Of a stretch of DNA of 64,000 nt, positions 51,361-63,752 are shown in pieces; the first letter of the stretch is position 1; each line of letters starts with the position of its first letter. A program made the position numbers and the translations under genes. The notes below the pieces were generated by a model that was given only the letters and a program-made list of their open reading frames with translations, was not told the DNA's origin and searched no databases. The DNA is from Euonymus europaeus (taxonomy: Eukaryota; Streptophyta; Magnoliopsida; Celastrales; Celastraceae): NCBI GenBank assembly GCA_963580455.1, contig OY756958.1:15140501-15204500 (forward strand), in the 5' to 3' direction.

Positions 51361-54300
51361 TTGTGCAACTTCGGACTATTAAATTTGATCGGTGTACACC
51401 TTTTATTGTTATTCTATGTCAAATTTTATGAGTATAAGCTTCCTAGATTATTTCGATGACAAAACCTCAACTTTCTATGACAAATGGACAAAAACGTTAA
51501 AAGCTCCTCCATAGAGAGAGTTGTGCAACTTCGGACAATCAAAGTTGCTCGGTGTACACTTTTTATTGTTCTTCTATGTCAAATTTTACGAGTATAAGCT
51601 TTCTAGATTATTTTGATGCCAAAACCCAACTTTCTATGACAAATGGACAAAACCGTTTAAAGCTCCTCCACAGAGAGAGTTGAGCAACTTCGGACCATAA
51701 AAATTGCTCGGTGTACACTTTTTATTGTTCTTCTATTTCAAAATTTACGAGTATAAGCTTCCAAGATTATTTCGATTCCAAAACCCTTACTTTCTATGAA
51801 AAATGGACAGAACCGTTTAAAGCTACTCCATAGAGAGAGTTGAGCAACTTCGGACCATAAAAGTTGCTCAGTTTACACTTTTTGTTGTTCTTCTATGTAA
51901 AAATTTATGACTATAAGCATCCTAGATTATTTCGAAGCCAAAACCCCAACTTTGTATGACAAATGGACGAAACCGTTTAAAGCTCCTCCATAGAGAGTGT
52001 TGCGCAACTTCGGACTATCAAAATTGCTCGGTGTACACTTATTATTGTTGTTCTATGTCAAATTTTACGAGTATAAGCTTCCTAGATTATTTCGATGCCA
52101 AATCCCCAACTTTCTATGACAAAAGGACAAAATCGTTTAACGCTCCTCCATAGAGTGAGTTGAGCAACTTCGGACTATCAAAGTTGCTCGATGTACACTT
52201 TTTGTTGTTCCTTCTATGTCAAATTTTACGAGTATATGCTTGCTGGATTATTTTGATGCCAAAACCCCAACTATCAATAATAAATGAGCAAAACCGTTAA
52301 ATGCTACTTCATAGTGAGAGTTGAGCAATTTCGAACCATCAAAGTTGCTCATTGTACACTTTTTATTGTTCTTCTACGTCAAATTTTACGAGTATAAGCT
52401 TCCTAGATTATTTCGATGCCAAAATCCCAACTTTCTATGAGAAATGGACACAACCGTTTAAAGACCCTCCATAGAGTGAGTTAAGCAACTTCGGACTATC
52501 AAAGTTGCTCGGTGTACACTTTTTATTGTTCTTCTATGTCAAATTTTACGAGTATAAGCTTCCTAGATTATTTCGATGCCAAAACCCCAACTTTCTATGA
52601 CAAATGGACAAAAACTTTAAAGCTATTCAATAGAGAGAGTTGAGCAACTTCAGAACATAAAAGTTGCTCGGTGTACATTTTTTATTGTTATTCTATATCA
52701 AATTTTACGAGTATAAGCTTCCTAGATTATTTCGATGCCAAAAACCCAACTTTCTATGACAAAAGGACAAAACCGTTTAAAGCTCCTCCATAGAGTGAGT
52801 TGAGCAACTTCGGACTATCAAAGTTGCTCGGTGTACACTTTTTATTGTTATTCTATGTCATATTTTACGAGTATATGCTTGCTGGATTATTTTGATGCCA
52901 AAACCCCAACTATCAATAAGAAATGAGCAAAACCGTTAAAAGCTACTTCATAGTGAGAGTTGAGCAATTCCGGACCATCAAAGTTGCTCATTGTACACTT
53001 TTTATTGTTCTTCTACGTCAAATTTTACGAGTATAAGCTTCCTAGATTATTTCGATGCCAAAACCCCAACTTTCCATGGGAAATGGACAAAACTGTTTAA
53101 AGCTCCTCCACAGAGTGAGTTGAGCAACTTCGGACTATCAAAGTTGCTCGATGTACACTTTTTATTGTTCTTCTATGTCTAATTTTACGAGTATAAGCTT
53201 CCTAGATTATTTCGATGAGAAAACAACAACTTTACAAGACAAATGGACAAAAACGTTAAAAGGTCCTCCATAGAGAGAGTTGAGCAACTTCTAATCAACA
53301 AAGTCGCTCGGTGTACACTTTTTATTGTTCTTCTATGTCAAATTTTACGAGTATATGCTTTGTGGATTATTTTGATGCCAAAACCCGAACTTTCTATGAC
53401 AAATGGACAAAAACATTAAAAGCTCCTCCATAGAGAGTGTTGTGCAACTTCGGACTATTAAATTTGATCGGTGTACACTTTTTATTGTTATTCTATGTCA
53501 AATTTTACGAGTATAAGCTTCCTAGATTATTTCGATGTCAAAACCTCAACTTTCTATGACAAATGGACAAAAACGTTAAAAGCTCCTCCATAGAGAGAGT
53601 TGTGCAACTTCGGACAATCAAAGTTGCTCGGTGTACACTTTTTATTGTTCTTCTATGTCAAATTTTACGAGTATAAGCTTCCTAGATTATTTTGATGCCA
53701 AAACCCAACTTTCTATGACAAATGGACAAAACCGTTTAAAGCTCCTCCACAGAGAGAGTTGAGCAACTTCGGACCATAAAAATTGCTCGGTGTACACTTT
53801 TTATTGTTCTTCTATGTCAAAATTTACGAGTATAAGCTTCCAAGATTATTTCGATTCCAAAACCCTTACTTTCTATGAAAAATGGACAGAACCGTTTAAA
53901 GCTACTCCATAGAGAGAGTTGAGCAACTTCGGACCATAAAAGTTGCTCAGTTTACACTTTTTGTTGTTCTTCTATGTAAAAATTTATGACTATAAGCATC
54001 CTAGATTATTTCGATGCCAAAACCCCAACTTTGTATGACAAATGGACGAAACCGTTTAAAGCTCCTCCATAGAGAGTGTTGCGCAACTTCGGACTATCAA
54101 AATTGCTCGGTGTACACTTATTATTGTTGTTCTATGTCAAATTTTACGAGTATAAGCTTCCTAGATTATTTCGATGCCAAATCCCCAACTTTCTATGACA
54201 AAAGGACAAAATCGTTTAACGCTCCTCCATAGAGTGAGTTGAGCAACTTCGGACTATCAAAGTTGCTCGGTGTACACTTTTTGTTGTTCCTTCTATGTCA

Positions 54301-56240
54301 AATTTTACGAGTATATGCTTGCTGGATTATTTTGATGCCAAAACCCCAACTATCAATAAGAAATGAGCAAAACCGTTAAATGCTACTTCATAGTGAGAGT
54401 TGAGCAATTTCGAACCATCAAAGTTGCTCATTGTACACTTTTTATTGTTCTTCTACGTCAAATTTTACGAGTATAAGCTTCCTAGATTATTTCGATGCCA
54501 AAATCCCAACTTTCTATGAGAAATGGACACAACCGTTTAAAGACCCTCCATAGAGTGAGTTAAGCAACTTCGGACTATAAAAGTTGCTCGGTGTACACTT
54601 TTTATTGTTCTTCTATGTCAAATTTTACGAGTATAAGCTTCCTAGATTATTTCGATGCCAAAACCCCAACTTTCTATGACAAATGGACAAAAACTTTAAA
54701 GCTATTCAATAGAGAGAGTTGAGCAACTTCAGAACATAAATGTTGCTCGGTGTACATTTTTTATTGTTATTCTATATCAAATTTTACGAGTATAAGCTTT
54801 CTAGATTATTTCGATGCCAAAAACCCAACTTTCTATGACAAAAGGACAAAACCGTTTAAAGCTCCTCCATAGAGTGAGTTGAGCAACTTCGGACTATCAA
54901 AGTTGCTCGGTGTACACTTTTTATTGTTATTCTATGTCATATTTTAGGAGTATATGCTTGCTGGATTATTTTGATGCCAAAACCCCAACTATCAATAAGA
55001 AATGAGCAAAACCGTTAAAAGCTACTTCATAGTGAGAGTTGAGAAATTCCGGACCATCAAAGTTGCTCATTGTACAATTTTTATTGTTCTTCTACGTCAA
55101 ATTTTACGAGTATAAGCTTCCTAGATTATTTCGATGCCAAAACCCCAACTTTATATGACAAATGGACAAAACCGTTTAAAGCTCCTCCATAGAGTGAGTT
55201 GAGAAACTTCGGACTATCAAAGTTGCTCGGTGTACACTTTTTATTGTTCTTCTATGTCTAATTTTACGAGTATAAGCTTCCTAGATTATTTCGATGAGAA
55301 AACACCAACTTTACAAGACAAATGGACAAAAACGTTAAAAGGTCATCCATAGAGAGAGTTGAGCAACTTCTAATCAACAACGTCGCTCGGTGTACACTTT
55401 TTATTGTTCTTCTATGTCAAATTTTATGAGTATATGCTTTGTGGATTATTTTGATGCCAAAACCCGAACTTTCTATGACAAATGGACAAAAACATTAAAT
55501 GCTCCTCCATAGAGGGTGTTGTGCAACTTCGGACTATCAAATTTGATCGGTGTACACTTTTTCTTGTTATTCTATGTCAAATTTTACGAGTATAAGCTTC
55601 CTACATTATTTCGATGTCAAAACCCCAACTTTCTATGACAAATGGACAAAAACGTTAAAAGCTCTTCCATAGAGAGAGTTGTGCAACTTCGGACAATCAA
55701 AGTTGCTCGGTGTACACTTTTTATTGTTCTTCTATGTCAAATTTTACGAGTATAAGCTTCCTAGATTATTTCGATGCCAAAACCCAACTTTCTATGACAA
55801 ATGGACAAAACCGTTTAAAGCTCCTCCACAGAGAGAGTTGAGCAACTTCGGACCATAAAAGTTGCTCGGTGTGCACTTTTTATTGTTCTTCTATGTCAAA
55901 ATTTACGAGTATAAGCTTCCAAGATTATTTCGATTCCAAAACCCTTACTTTCTATGACAAATGTACAAAACCGTTTAAAGCTACTCCATAGAGAGAGTTG
56001 AGCAACTTCGGACCATAAAAGTTGCTCAGTTTACACTTTTTATTGTTCTTCTATGTAAAATTTTATGACTATAAGCATCCTAGATTATTTCGATGCCAAA
56101 ACCCCAACTTTGTATGACAAATGGACGAAACCGTTTAAAGCTCCTCCATAGAGAGAGTTGCGCAACTTCGGACTATCAAAATTGCTCGGTGTACACTTTT
56201 TATTGTTATTCTATGTCAAATTTTACGAGTATAAGCTTCC
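51360..56240 (+). repeat. 2,079-bp (13-monomer) higher-order repeat, about 2.3 copies
   Basis: Landmarks repeat at offset 2,079: AAAACCTCAAC (51,461/53,540) and the AAGCATCC monomer with TTTGTATGACAAATGGACG (51,935/54,014/56,093). AAATTTGATCGG also repeats (about 51,382/53,461/55,540). Thirteen times 160 minus one gives 2,079. Copy boundaries are about 51,360-53,438, 53,439-55,517 and a partial third copy that diverges at about 56,200-56,240. Confidence 0.88.
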
Positions 56241-59200
56241 TAGATTATTTCGATGCCAAAACCCCAACTTTCTATGACAAATGGACAAAACCGTTTAAAG
56301 CTTCTCCATAGAGTGAGTTGTGCAACATTCGACTATCAATGTTGGTCGGTGTACATTTTTTTTTGTTATTCTATGTCAAATTTTACGAGTATAAGCTTCC
56401 TAGATTATTTCGATTCCAAACCCCAACTTTCTATGACTAATGGACAAAAACGTTAAAAGCTCCTCCATAGAGAGAGTTGTGCAACTTCGGACTATCAAAG
56501 TTGCTCGGTGTACACTTTTTATTATTCTTCTATGTCAAATTTTATGAGTATAACTTCCTAGATTATTTCGATGCCAAAACCCCAACTTTCTATGACAAGT
56601 GGACAAAACCGTTTAAAGCTCCTCCATAGAGTGAGTTGTGCAACTTCGGAATATCAAACTTGCTCGGTGTACACTTTTTATTGTTCTTCTATGTCAAATT
56701 TTACGAGTATATGCTTGCTGGATTATTTTGATGCCAAAACCCCAACTATCAATAAGAAATGAGCAAAACCGTTAAAAGCTACTTCATAGTGAGAGTTGAG
56801 CAATTCCGGACCATCAAAGTTGCTCATTGTACACTTTTTATTGTTCTTCTACGTCAAATTTTACGAGTATAAGTTTCCCAGATTATTTCGATGCCAAAAC
56901 CCCAACTTTCTATGAAAAATGGACAAAACCGTTTAAAGCTCCTCCATAGAGTGAGTTGAGCAACTTCGGACTGTCAACGTTGCTCGGTGTACACTTTTTA
57001 TTGTTCTTCTATGACAAATTTTACGAGTATAAGCTTCCTAGATTATTTCGATGTTAAAACACCAACTTTACAAGACAAATAGACTAAAATGTTAAAAGCT
57101 TCTTCATAGAGAGAGTTGAGCAACTTCTAATCATCAAAGTCGCTCGGTGTACACTTTTTATTGTTCTTCTATGTCAAATTTTATGAGTATATGCTTTGTG
57201 GATTATTTTGATGCCAAAACCCGAACTTTCTATGACAAATGGACAAAAACATTAAATGCTCCTCTATAGAGACCGTTGTGCAACTTCAGACTATCAAAAT
57301 TGCTCGTTGTACACTTTTTATTGTTGTTCTATGTCAAATTTTACGAGTATAAGCTTCCTAGATTATTTCGATGCCAAAACCCCAACTTTCTATGAAAAAT
57401 GAACAAAAACTTTTAAAGCTACTCAATAGAGAGAGTTGAGCAACTTCAGAACATAAAAGTTGATCGCTGTACACTTTTTATTGTTATTCTATATCAAATT
57501 TTACGAGTATAAGCTTCCTAGATTATTTCGATGCCAAAAACCCAACTTTCTATGACAAAAGGACAAAACCGTTTAAAGCTCCTCCATAGATTGAGTTGAG
57601 CAACTTCGGACTATCAAAGTTGCTCGGTGTACACTTTTTTTTGTTCCTTCTATGTCAAATTTTACGAGTATATGCTTGCTGGATTATTTTGATGCCAAAA
57701 TCCCAACTATCAATAAGAAATGAGCAAAACTCTTAAAAGCTACTTCATAGTGAGAGTTGAGCAATTTCGGACCATCAAAGTTGCTCATTGTACACTTTTT
57801 ATTGTTCTTCTACGTCAAATTTTACGAGTATAAGCTTCCTAGATTATTTCGATGCCAAAATCCCAACTTTCTATGAGAAATGGACACAACCGTTTAAAGC
57901 CCCTCCATAGAGTGAGTTGAGCAACTTCGGACTATCAAAGTTGCTCGGTGTACACTTTTTATTGTTCTTCTATGTCAAATTTTACGAGTATAAGCTTCCA
58001 AGATTATTTCGATGCCAAAACCCCAACTTTCTATGACAAATGGACAAAAACTTTAAAGCTATTCAATAGAGAGAGTTGAGCAACTTCAGAACATAAAAGT
58101 TGCCAAGGTGTACATTTTTTATTGTTATTCTATATCAAATTTTACGAGTATAAGCTTCTTAGATTATTTCGATGCCAAAAACCCAACTTTCTATGACAAA
58201 AGGACAAAACCGTTTAAAGCTCCTCCATAGAGTGAGTTGCGCAACTTCGGACTATCAAAGTTGCTCGGTGTACCCTTTTTATTGTTATTCTATGTCAAAT
58301 TTTACGAGTATATGCTTGCTGGATTATTTTGATGCCAAAACCCCAACTATCAATAAGAAATGAGCTAAAACGTTAAAAGCTACTTCATAGTGAGAGTTGA
58401 GCAATTCCGGACCATCAAAGTTGCTCATTGTACACTTTTTATTGTTCTTCTATGTCAAATTTTACGAGTATAAGCTTCCTAGATTATTTCGATGAGAAAA
58501 CACCAACTTTACAAGACAAATGGACAAAAACGTTTAAAGACCCTCCATAGAGTGAGTTAAGCAACTTCGGACTATCAAAGTTGCTCGGTGTACACTTTTT
58601 ATTGTTCTTCTATGTCAAATTTTACGAGTATAAGCTTCCTAGATTATTTCGATGCCAAAACCCCAACTTTCTATGACAAATGGACAAAAACGTTAAAGCT
58701 ATTCAATAGAGAGAGTTGAGCAACTTCAGAACATAAAAGTTGCTCGGTGTACATTTTTTATTGTTATTCTATATCAAATTTTACGAGTATAAGCTTTCTA
58801 GATTATTTCGATGCCAAAAACCCAACTTTCTATGACAAAAGGACAAAACCGTTTAAAGCTCCTCCATAGAGTGAGTTGAGCAACTTCGGACTATCAAAGT
58901 TGCTCGGTGTACACTTTTTATTGTTATTCTATGTCATATTTTACGAGTATATGCTTGCTGGATTATTTTGATGCCAAAACCCCAACTATCAATAAGAAAT
59001 GAGCAAAACCGTTAAAAGCTACTTCATAGTGAGAGTTGAGCAATTCCGGACCATCAAAGTTGCTCATTGTACAATTTTTATTGTTCTTCTACGTCAAATT
59101 TTACGAGTATAAGCTTCCTAGATTATTTCGATGCCAAAACCCCAACTTTATTTGACAAATGGACAAAACCGTTTAAAGCTCCTCCATAGAGTGAGTTGAG

Positions 59201-62200
59201 AAACTTCGGACTATCAAAGTTGCTCGGTGTACACTTTTTATTGTTCTTCTATGTCTAATTTTACGAGTATAAGCTTCCTAGATTATTTCGATGAGAAAAC
59301 ACTAACTTTACAAGACAAATGGACAAAAACGTTAAAAGGTCCTCCATAGAGAGAGTTGAGCAACTTCTAATCAACAACGTCGCTCGGTGTACACTTTTTA
59401 TTGTTCTTCTATGTCAAATTTTACGAGTATATGCTTTGTGGATTATTTTGATGCCAAAACCCGAACTTTCTATGACAAATGGACAAAAACATTAAAAGCT
59501 CCTCCATAGAGGGTGTTGTGCAACTTCGGACTATCAAATTTGATCGGTGTACACTTTTTCTTGTTATTCTATGTCAAATTTTACGAGTATAAGCTTCCTA
59601 CATTATTTCGATGTCAAAACCCCAACTTTCTATGACAAATGGACAAAAACGTTAAAAGCTCTTCCATAGAGAGAGTTGTGCAACTTCGGACAATCAAAGT
59701 TGCTCGGTGTACACTTTTTATTGTTCTTCTATGTCAAATTTTACGAGTATAAGCTTCCTAGATTATTTCGATGCCAAAACCCAACTTTCTATGACAAATG
59801 GACAAAACCGTTTAAAGCTCCTCCACAGAGAGAGTTGAGCAACTTCGGACCATAAAAGTTGCTCGGTGTGCACTTTTTATTGTTCTTCTATGTCAAAATT
59901 TACGAGTATAAGCTTCCAAGATTATTTCGATTCCAAAACCCTTACTTTCTATGACAAATGTACAAAACCGTTTAAAGCTACTCCATAGAGAGAGTTGAGC
60001 AACTTCGGACCATAAAAGTTGCTCAGTTTACACTTTTTATTGTTCTTCTATGTAAAATTTTATGACTATAAGCATCCTAGATTATTTCGATGCCAAAACC
60101 CCAACTTTGTATGGCAAATGGACGAAACCGTTTAAAGCTCCTCCATAGAGAGAGTTGCGCAACTTCGGACTATCAAAATTGCTCGGTGTACACTTTTTAT
60201 TGTTATTCTATGTCAAATTTTACGAGTATAAGCTTCCTAGATTATTTCGATGCCAAAACCCCAACTTTCTATGACAAATGGACAAAACCGTTTAAAGCTT
60301 CTCCATAGAGTGAGTTGTGCAACATTCGACTATCAATGTTGGTCGGTGTACATTTTTTTTTTTATTCTATGTCAAATTTTACGAGTATAAGCTTCCTAGA
60401 TTATTTCGATTCCAAAACCCCAACTTTCTATGACAAATGGACAAAAACGTTAAAAGCTCCTCCATAGAGAGAGTTGTGCAACTTCGGACTATCAAAGTTT
60501 CTCGGTGTACATTTTTTATTGTTGTTCTATGTCAAATTTTATGAGTATAACTTCCTAGATTATTTCGATGCCAAAACCCCAACTTTCTATGACAAATGGA
60601 CAAAACCGTTTAAAGCTTCTCCATAGAGTGAGTTGTGCAACATTCGACTATCAATGTTGGTCGGTGTACATTTTTTTTTTATTCTATGTCAAATTTTACG
60701 AGTATAAGCTTCCTAGATTATTTCGATTCCAAAACCCCAACTTTCTATGACAAATGGACAAAAACGTTAAAAGCTCCTCCATAGAGAGAGTTGTGCAACT
60801 TCGGACTATCAAAGTTGCTCGGTGTACACTTTTTATTATTCTTCTATGTCAAATTTTATGAGTATAACTTCCTAGATTATTTCGATGCCAAAACCCCAAC
60901 TTTCTATGACAAGTGGACAAAACCGTTTAAAGCTCCTCCATAGAGTGAGTTGTGCAACTTCGGAATATCAAACTTGCTCGGTGTACACTTTTTATTGTTC
61001 TTCTATGTCAAATTTTACGAGTATATGCTTGCTGGATTATTTTGATGCCAAAATCCCAACTACCAATAAAAATGAGCAAAACCGTTAAAAGCTACTTCAT
61101 AGTGAGAGTTGAGCAATTCCGGACCATCAAAGTTGCTCATTGTACACTTTTTATTGTTCTTCTACGTCAAATTTTACGAGTATAAGTTTCCCAGATTATT
61201 TCGATGCCAAAACCCCAACTTTCTATGACAAATGGACAAAACCGTTTAAAGCTCCTCCATAGAGTGAGTTGAGCAACTTCGGACTATCAACGTTGCTCGG
61301 TGTACACTTTTTATTGTTCTTCTATGACAAATTTTACGAGTATAAGCTTCCTAGATTATTTCGATGTTAAAACACCAACTTTACAAGACAAATAAACTAA
61401 AACGTTAAAAGCTTCTTCATAGAGAGAGTTGAGCAACTTCTAATCATCAAAGTCGCTCGGTGTACACTTTTTATTGTTCTTCTATGTCAAATTTTATGAG
61501 TATATGCTTTGTGGATTATTTTGATGCCAAAACCCGAACTTTCTATGACAAATGGACAAAAACATTAAATGCTCCTCTATAGAGACCGTTGTGCAACTTC
61601 AGACTATCAAAATTGCTCGTTGTACACTTTTTATTGTTGTTCTATGTCAAATTTTACGAGTATAAGCTTCCTAGATTATTTCGATGCCAAAACCCCAACT
61701 TTCTATGAAAAATGGACAAAAACTTTTAAAGCTACTCAATAGAGAGAGTTGAGCAACTTCAGAACATAAAAGTTGATCGTTGTACACTTTTTATTGTTAT
61801 TCTATATCAAATTTTACGAGTATAAGCTTCCTAGATTATTTCGATGCCAAAAACCCAACTTTCTATGACAAAAGGACAAAACCGTTTAACGCTCCTCCAT
61901 AGATTGAGTTGAGCAACTTCGGACTATCAAAGTTGCTCGGTGTACACTTTTTTTTGTTCCTTCTATGTCAAATTTTACGAGTATATGCTTGCTGGATTAT
62001 TTTGATGCCAAAACCCCAACTATCAATAAGAAATGAGCAAAACTGTTAAAAGCTACTTCATAGTGAGAGTTGAGCAATTTAGGACCATCAAAGTTGCTCA
62101 TTGTACACTTTTTATTGTTCTTCTACGTCAAATTTTACGAGTATAAGCTTCCTAGATTATTTCGATGCCAAAATCCCAACTTTCTATGAGAAATGGACAC

Positions 62201-62840
62201 AACCGTTTAAAGCCCCTCCATAGAGTGAGTTGAGCAACTTCGGACTATCAAAGTTGCTCGGTGTACACTTTTTATTGTTCTTCTATGTCAAATTTTACGA
62301 GTATAAGCTTCCAAGATTATTTCGATGCCAAAACCCCAACTTTCTATGACAAATGGACAAAAACTTTAAAGCTATTCAATAGAGAGAGTTGAGCAACTTC
62401 AGAACATAAAAGTTGCCCAGGTGTACATTTTTTATTGTTATTCTATATCAAATTTTACGAGTATAAGCTTCTTAGATTATTTCGATGCCAAAAACCCAAC
62501 TTTCTATGACAAAAGGACAAAACCGTTTAAAGCTCCTCCATAGAGTGAGTTGCGCAACTTCGGACTATCAAAGTTGCTCGGTGTACCCTTTTTATTGTTA
62601 TTCTATGTCAAATTTTACGAGTATATGCTTGCTGGATTATTTTGATGCCAAAACCCCAACTATCAATAAGAAATGAGCAAAAACGTTAAAAGCTACTTCA
62701 TAGTGAGAGTTGAGCAATTCCGGACCATCAAAGTTGCTCATTGTACACTTTTTATTGTTCTTCTATGTCAAATTTTACGAGTATAAGCTTCCTAGATTAT
62801 TTCGATGAGAAAACACCAACTTTACAAGACAAATGGACAA
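54530..62840 (+). repeat. Duplication of about 4.0-4.3 kb, two copies
   Basis: Copy 1 (about 54,530-58,527) and copy 2 (about 58,528-62,840) share monomer order at offset 3,997 (54,533/58,530; 56,093/60,090; 56,253/60,250), then 4,313-4,314 (56,571/60,885; 58,172/62,485). The change comes from about 317 bp (two monomers) present only in copy 2. The unit overlaps the end of the 2,079-bp repeat, so it was formed afterwards. The junction near 58,520-58,535 is an in-register chimera: a GATGAG monomer runs into the second half of a monomer with AAGACCCTCC. Confidence 0.88.
60240..60875 (+). repeat. Local two-monomer duplication inside copy 2
   Basis: A pair of monomers, one of the variant-dyad type (CAACATTCGACTATCAATG) with a long T-run and one with GATTCC and AGTATAACTTCC, occurs at about 60,240-60,557 and again at 60,558-60,875, offset about 318. 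The corresponding place in copy 1 (near 56,253-56,571) has the pair once. The T-run length differs between copies. Confidence 0.83.
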
Positions 62841-63170
62841 AAACGTTAAAAGGTCCTCCATAGAGAGAGTTGAGCAACTTCTAATCAACAAAGTCGCTCG
62901 GTGTACACTTTTTATTGTTCTTCTATGTCAAATTTTACGAGTATATGCTTTGTGGATTATTTTTGTGAAACCCCAACCCAAAATTTTTTGTTTTAAGTTT
63001 CGATTAATTTATGGGCGTTAAATTATTGGGAAATGAGTTGGGGAGGTTACGGGGTCACGAAGACTTTTGTTTTGACCCTTTCAATCGCATAATATTTCAA
63101 ATCGAGGCTTAGACCAAGTCGGATGTGTGTCGGATGCGAATTTGGAAGATAACACCGAGACAGTACTTTG

Positions 63171-63365
63171 GGGGATCGATCGCCAACATGGGAGAATCGA
63201 TCAACCAGAAGTAATGGTAAAGGAAAAGAAAAAGGGCCAGAGTGTTTTGGGGATCGATCACCATATTGGGGGATCGATCCCCCTGAATCGTTGGTGATGG
63301 AAAAAAGGGGCAGAGTGTTTTGGGGATCGATCGCCCATATTGAGGGATCGATCCCCCCTGTACAG
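63171..63365 (+). repeat. Three imperfect GATCGATC-rich tandem units of about 75 bp
   Basis: Paired GATCGATC-like blocks begin at about 63,174, 63,252 and 63,325. Each pair consists of GGATCGATC, a short CAATATTGG-like spacer and a second (G/A)ATCGATC, followed by CCCC in the last two pairs. The pairs are joined by purine-rich GGAAAAAAGG-like sequence and CAGAGTGTTTTGG. GGGATCGATCCC is palindromic. The open frames that cross this region on both strands (63,168-63,410 and the complement of 63,047-63,544) are explained by the repeat and show no recognisable domain. Confidence 0.8.
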
Positions 63366-63430
63366 TGGTCGCGATTCCAGTGTTTTAAAACACGATTTTT
63401 AACACCATAAACCCATTTTTCCAGAGTTGG

Positions 63431-63473
63431 CCGAGAGGAGAGAGAAAGAGAGAGAAACTTAGAGAGAGAGAGT
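63431..63473 (+). repeat. GA-rich microsatellite tract
   Basis: This is an imperfect run of GAGAGA units interrupted by AAACTT, within leader-like sequence. Such tracts are common in plant 5' untranslated leaders and in long LTRs. It lies about 80 bases upstream of the first AAGGTAAGT motif. Confidence 0.75.
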
Positions 63474-63550
63474 GATTTTCGAAGATCAAAGCTTAGATTG
63501 TGGATGTTTGGGTGTTGGTAACAAGATTTCCAAGGAGTTTTCAAAGATTC

Positions 63551-63752
63551 AAGGTAAGTTTCTAGTTTTGGAATTTTAGATTTTTTCTTAGATCTACTTT
63601 GATTCTTTAAGAAATGGAAAATAGGCTTTAGATATGTTGATTATGAGGATATTTGCTGATGTTTTACTAGTTTAAATCATGGGTTTAGGCTAGGGTTCGA
63701 ATTTGGAGGAGTTGAAGGATTTTGGGGAAAATCCTAGAGAGAGAAGGTAAGT
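63551..63752 (+). other. Two splice-donor-like AAGGTAAGT motifs
   Basis: AAGGTAAGT at 63,551-63,559 and again at 63,744-63,752 match the plant 5' splice-site consensus (AG, then GTAAGT) exactly. Both follow purine-rich stretches, and the T-rich sequence after each is intron-like. They could be cryptic sites in the putative LTR leader or true donors of a gene's untranslated first exons. The sequence does not show acceptors clearly enough to decide. Confidence 0.4.

Larger units (their letters stand above)
1..62963 (+). repeat. 160-bp plant-type satellite DNA array
   Basis: Direct reading shows the same 160-bp unit recurring head to tail across the whole interval: the block GGATTATTTT/GATTATTTCG returns every 157-161 bp, apart from one 139-bp monomer type. 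All copies are in one orientation. Monomers differ by substitutions and 1-3 bp indels and fall into recurring types recognised by the block after AGTATA (AAGCTTCC, TGCTTTGTGG, TGCTTGCTGG, AAGCGTCC, AAGCATCC) and by the block after TTTC (GATGCC, GATTCC, GATGTT, GATGTG, GATGAG, GATTGG). Families with monomers near 160-180 bp are common in plant centromeric and subtelomeric heterochromatin. No gene or mobile element interrupts it. Open frames inside shift phase at each monomer because 160 is not divisible by three, and none exceeds 124 codons. Both ends are artificial: base 1 is the window edge and the right end is a probable transposon insertion. Confidence 0.99.

Noticed and set aside
1..62963. 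CRISPR-like array
   Set aside because: The repeats are contiguous 160-bp units with no short constant repeat separated by unique spacers; the whole unit is repeated. This is satellite DNA.
1..62963. Telomere or 5S/45S rDNA spacer origin
   Set aside because: No TTTAGGG runs and no rRNA gene sequence were seen anywhere in the array.
62965..62980. Degenerate satellite continuing past the border (AAACCCCAAC resembles AAAACCCCAAC of the monomer)
   Set aside because: The 10-bp likeness is not followed by any further monomer sequence, and the exact break after ATTTT with a TG start fits an LTR better. Chance likeness cannot be fully excluded.
63047..63544. 165-codon open frame on the minus strand, and the overlapping 80-codon frame on the plus strand at 63,168-63,410
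   Set aside because: Both run through the GATCGATC tandem units, and the minus-strand frame also crosses the GA-rich tract. The translations are low-complexity and repetitive with no family signature, so they are by-products of repeats in a probable LTR.
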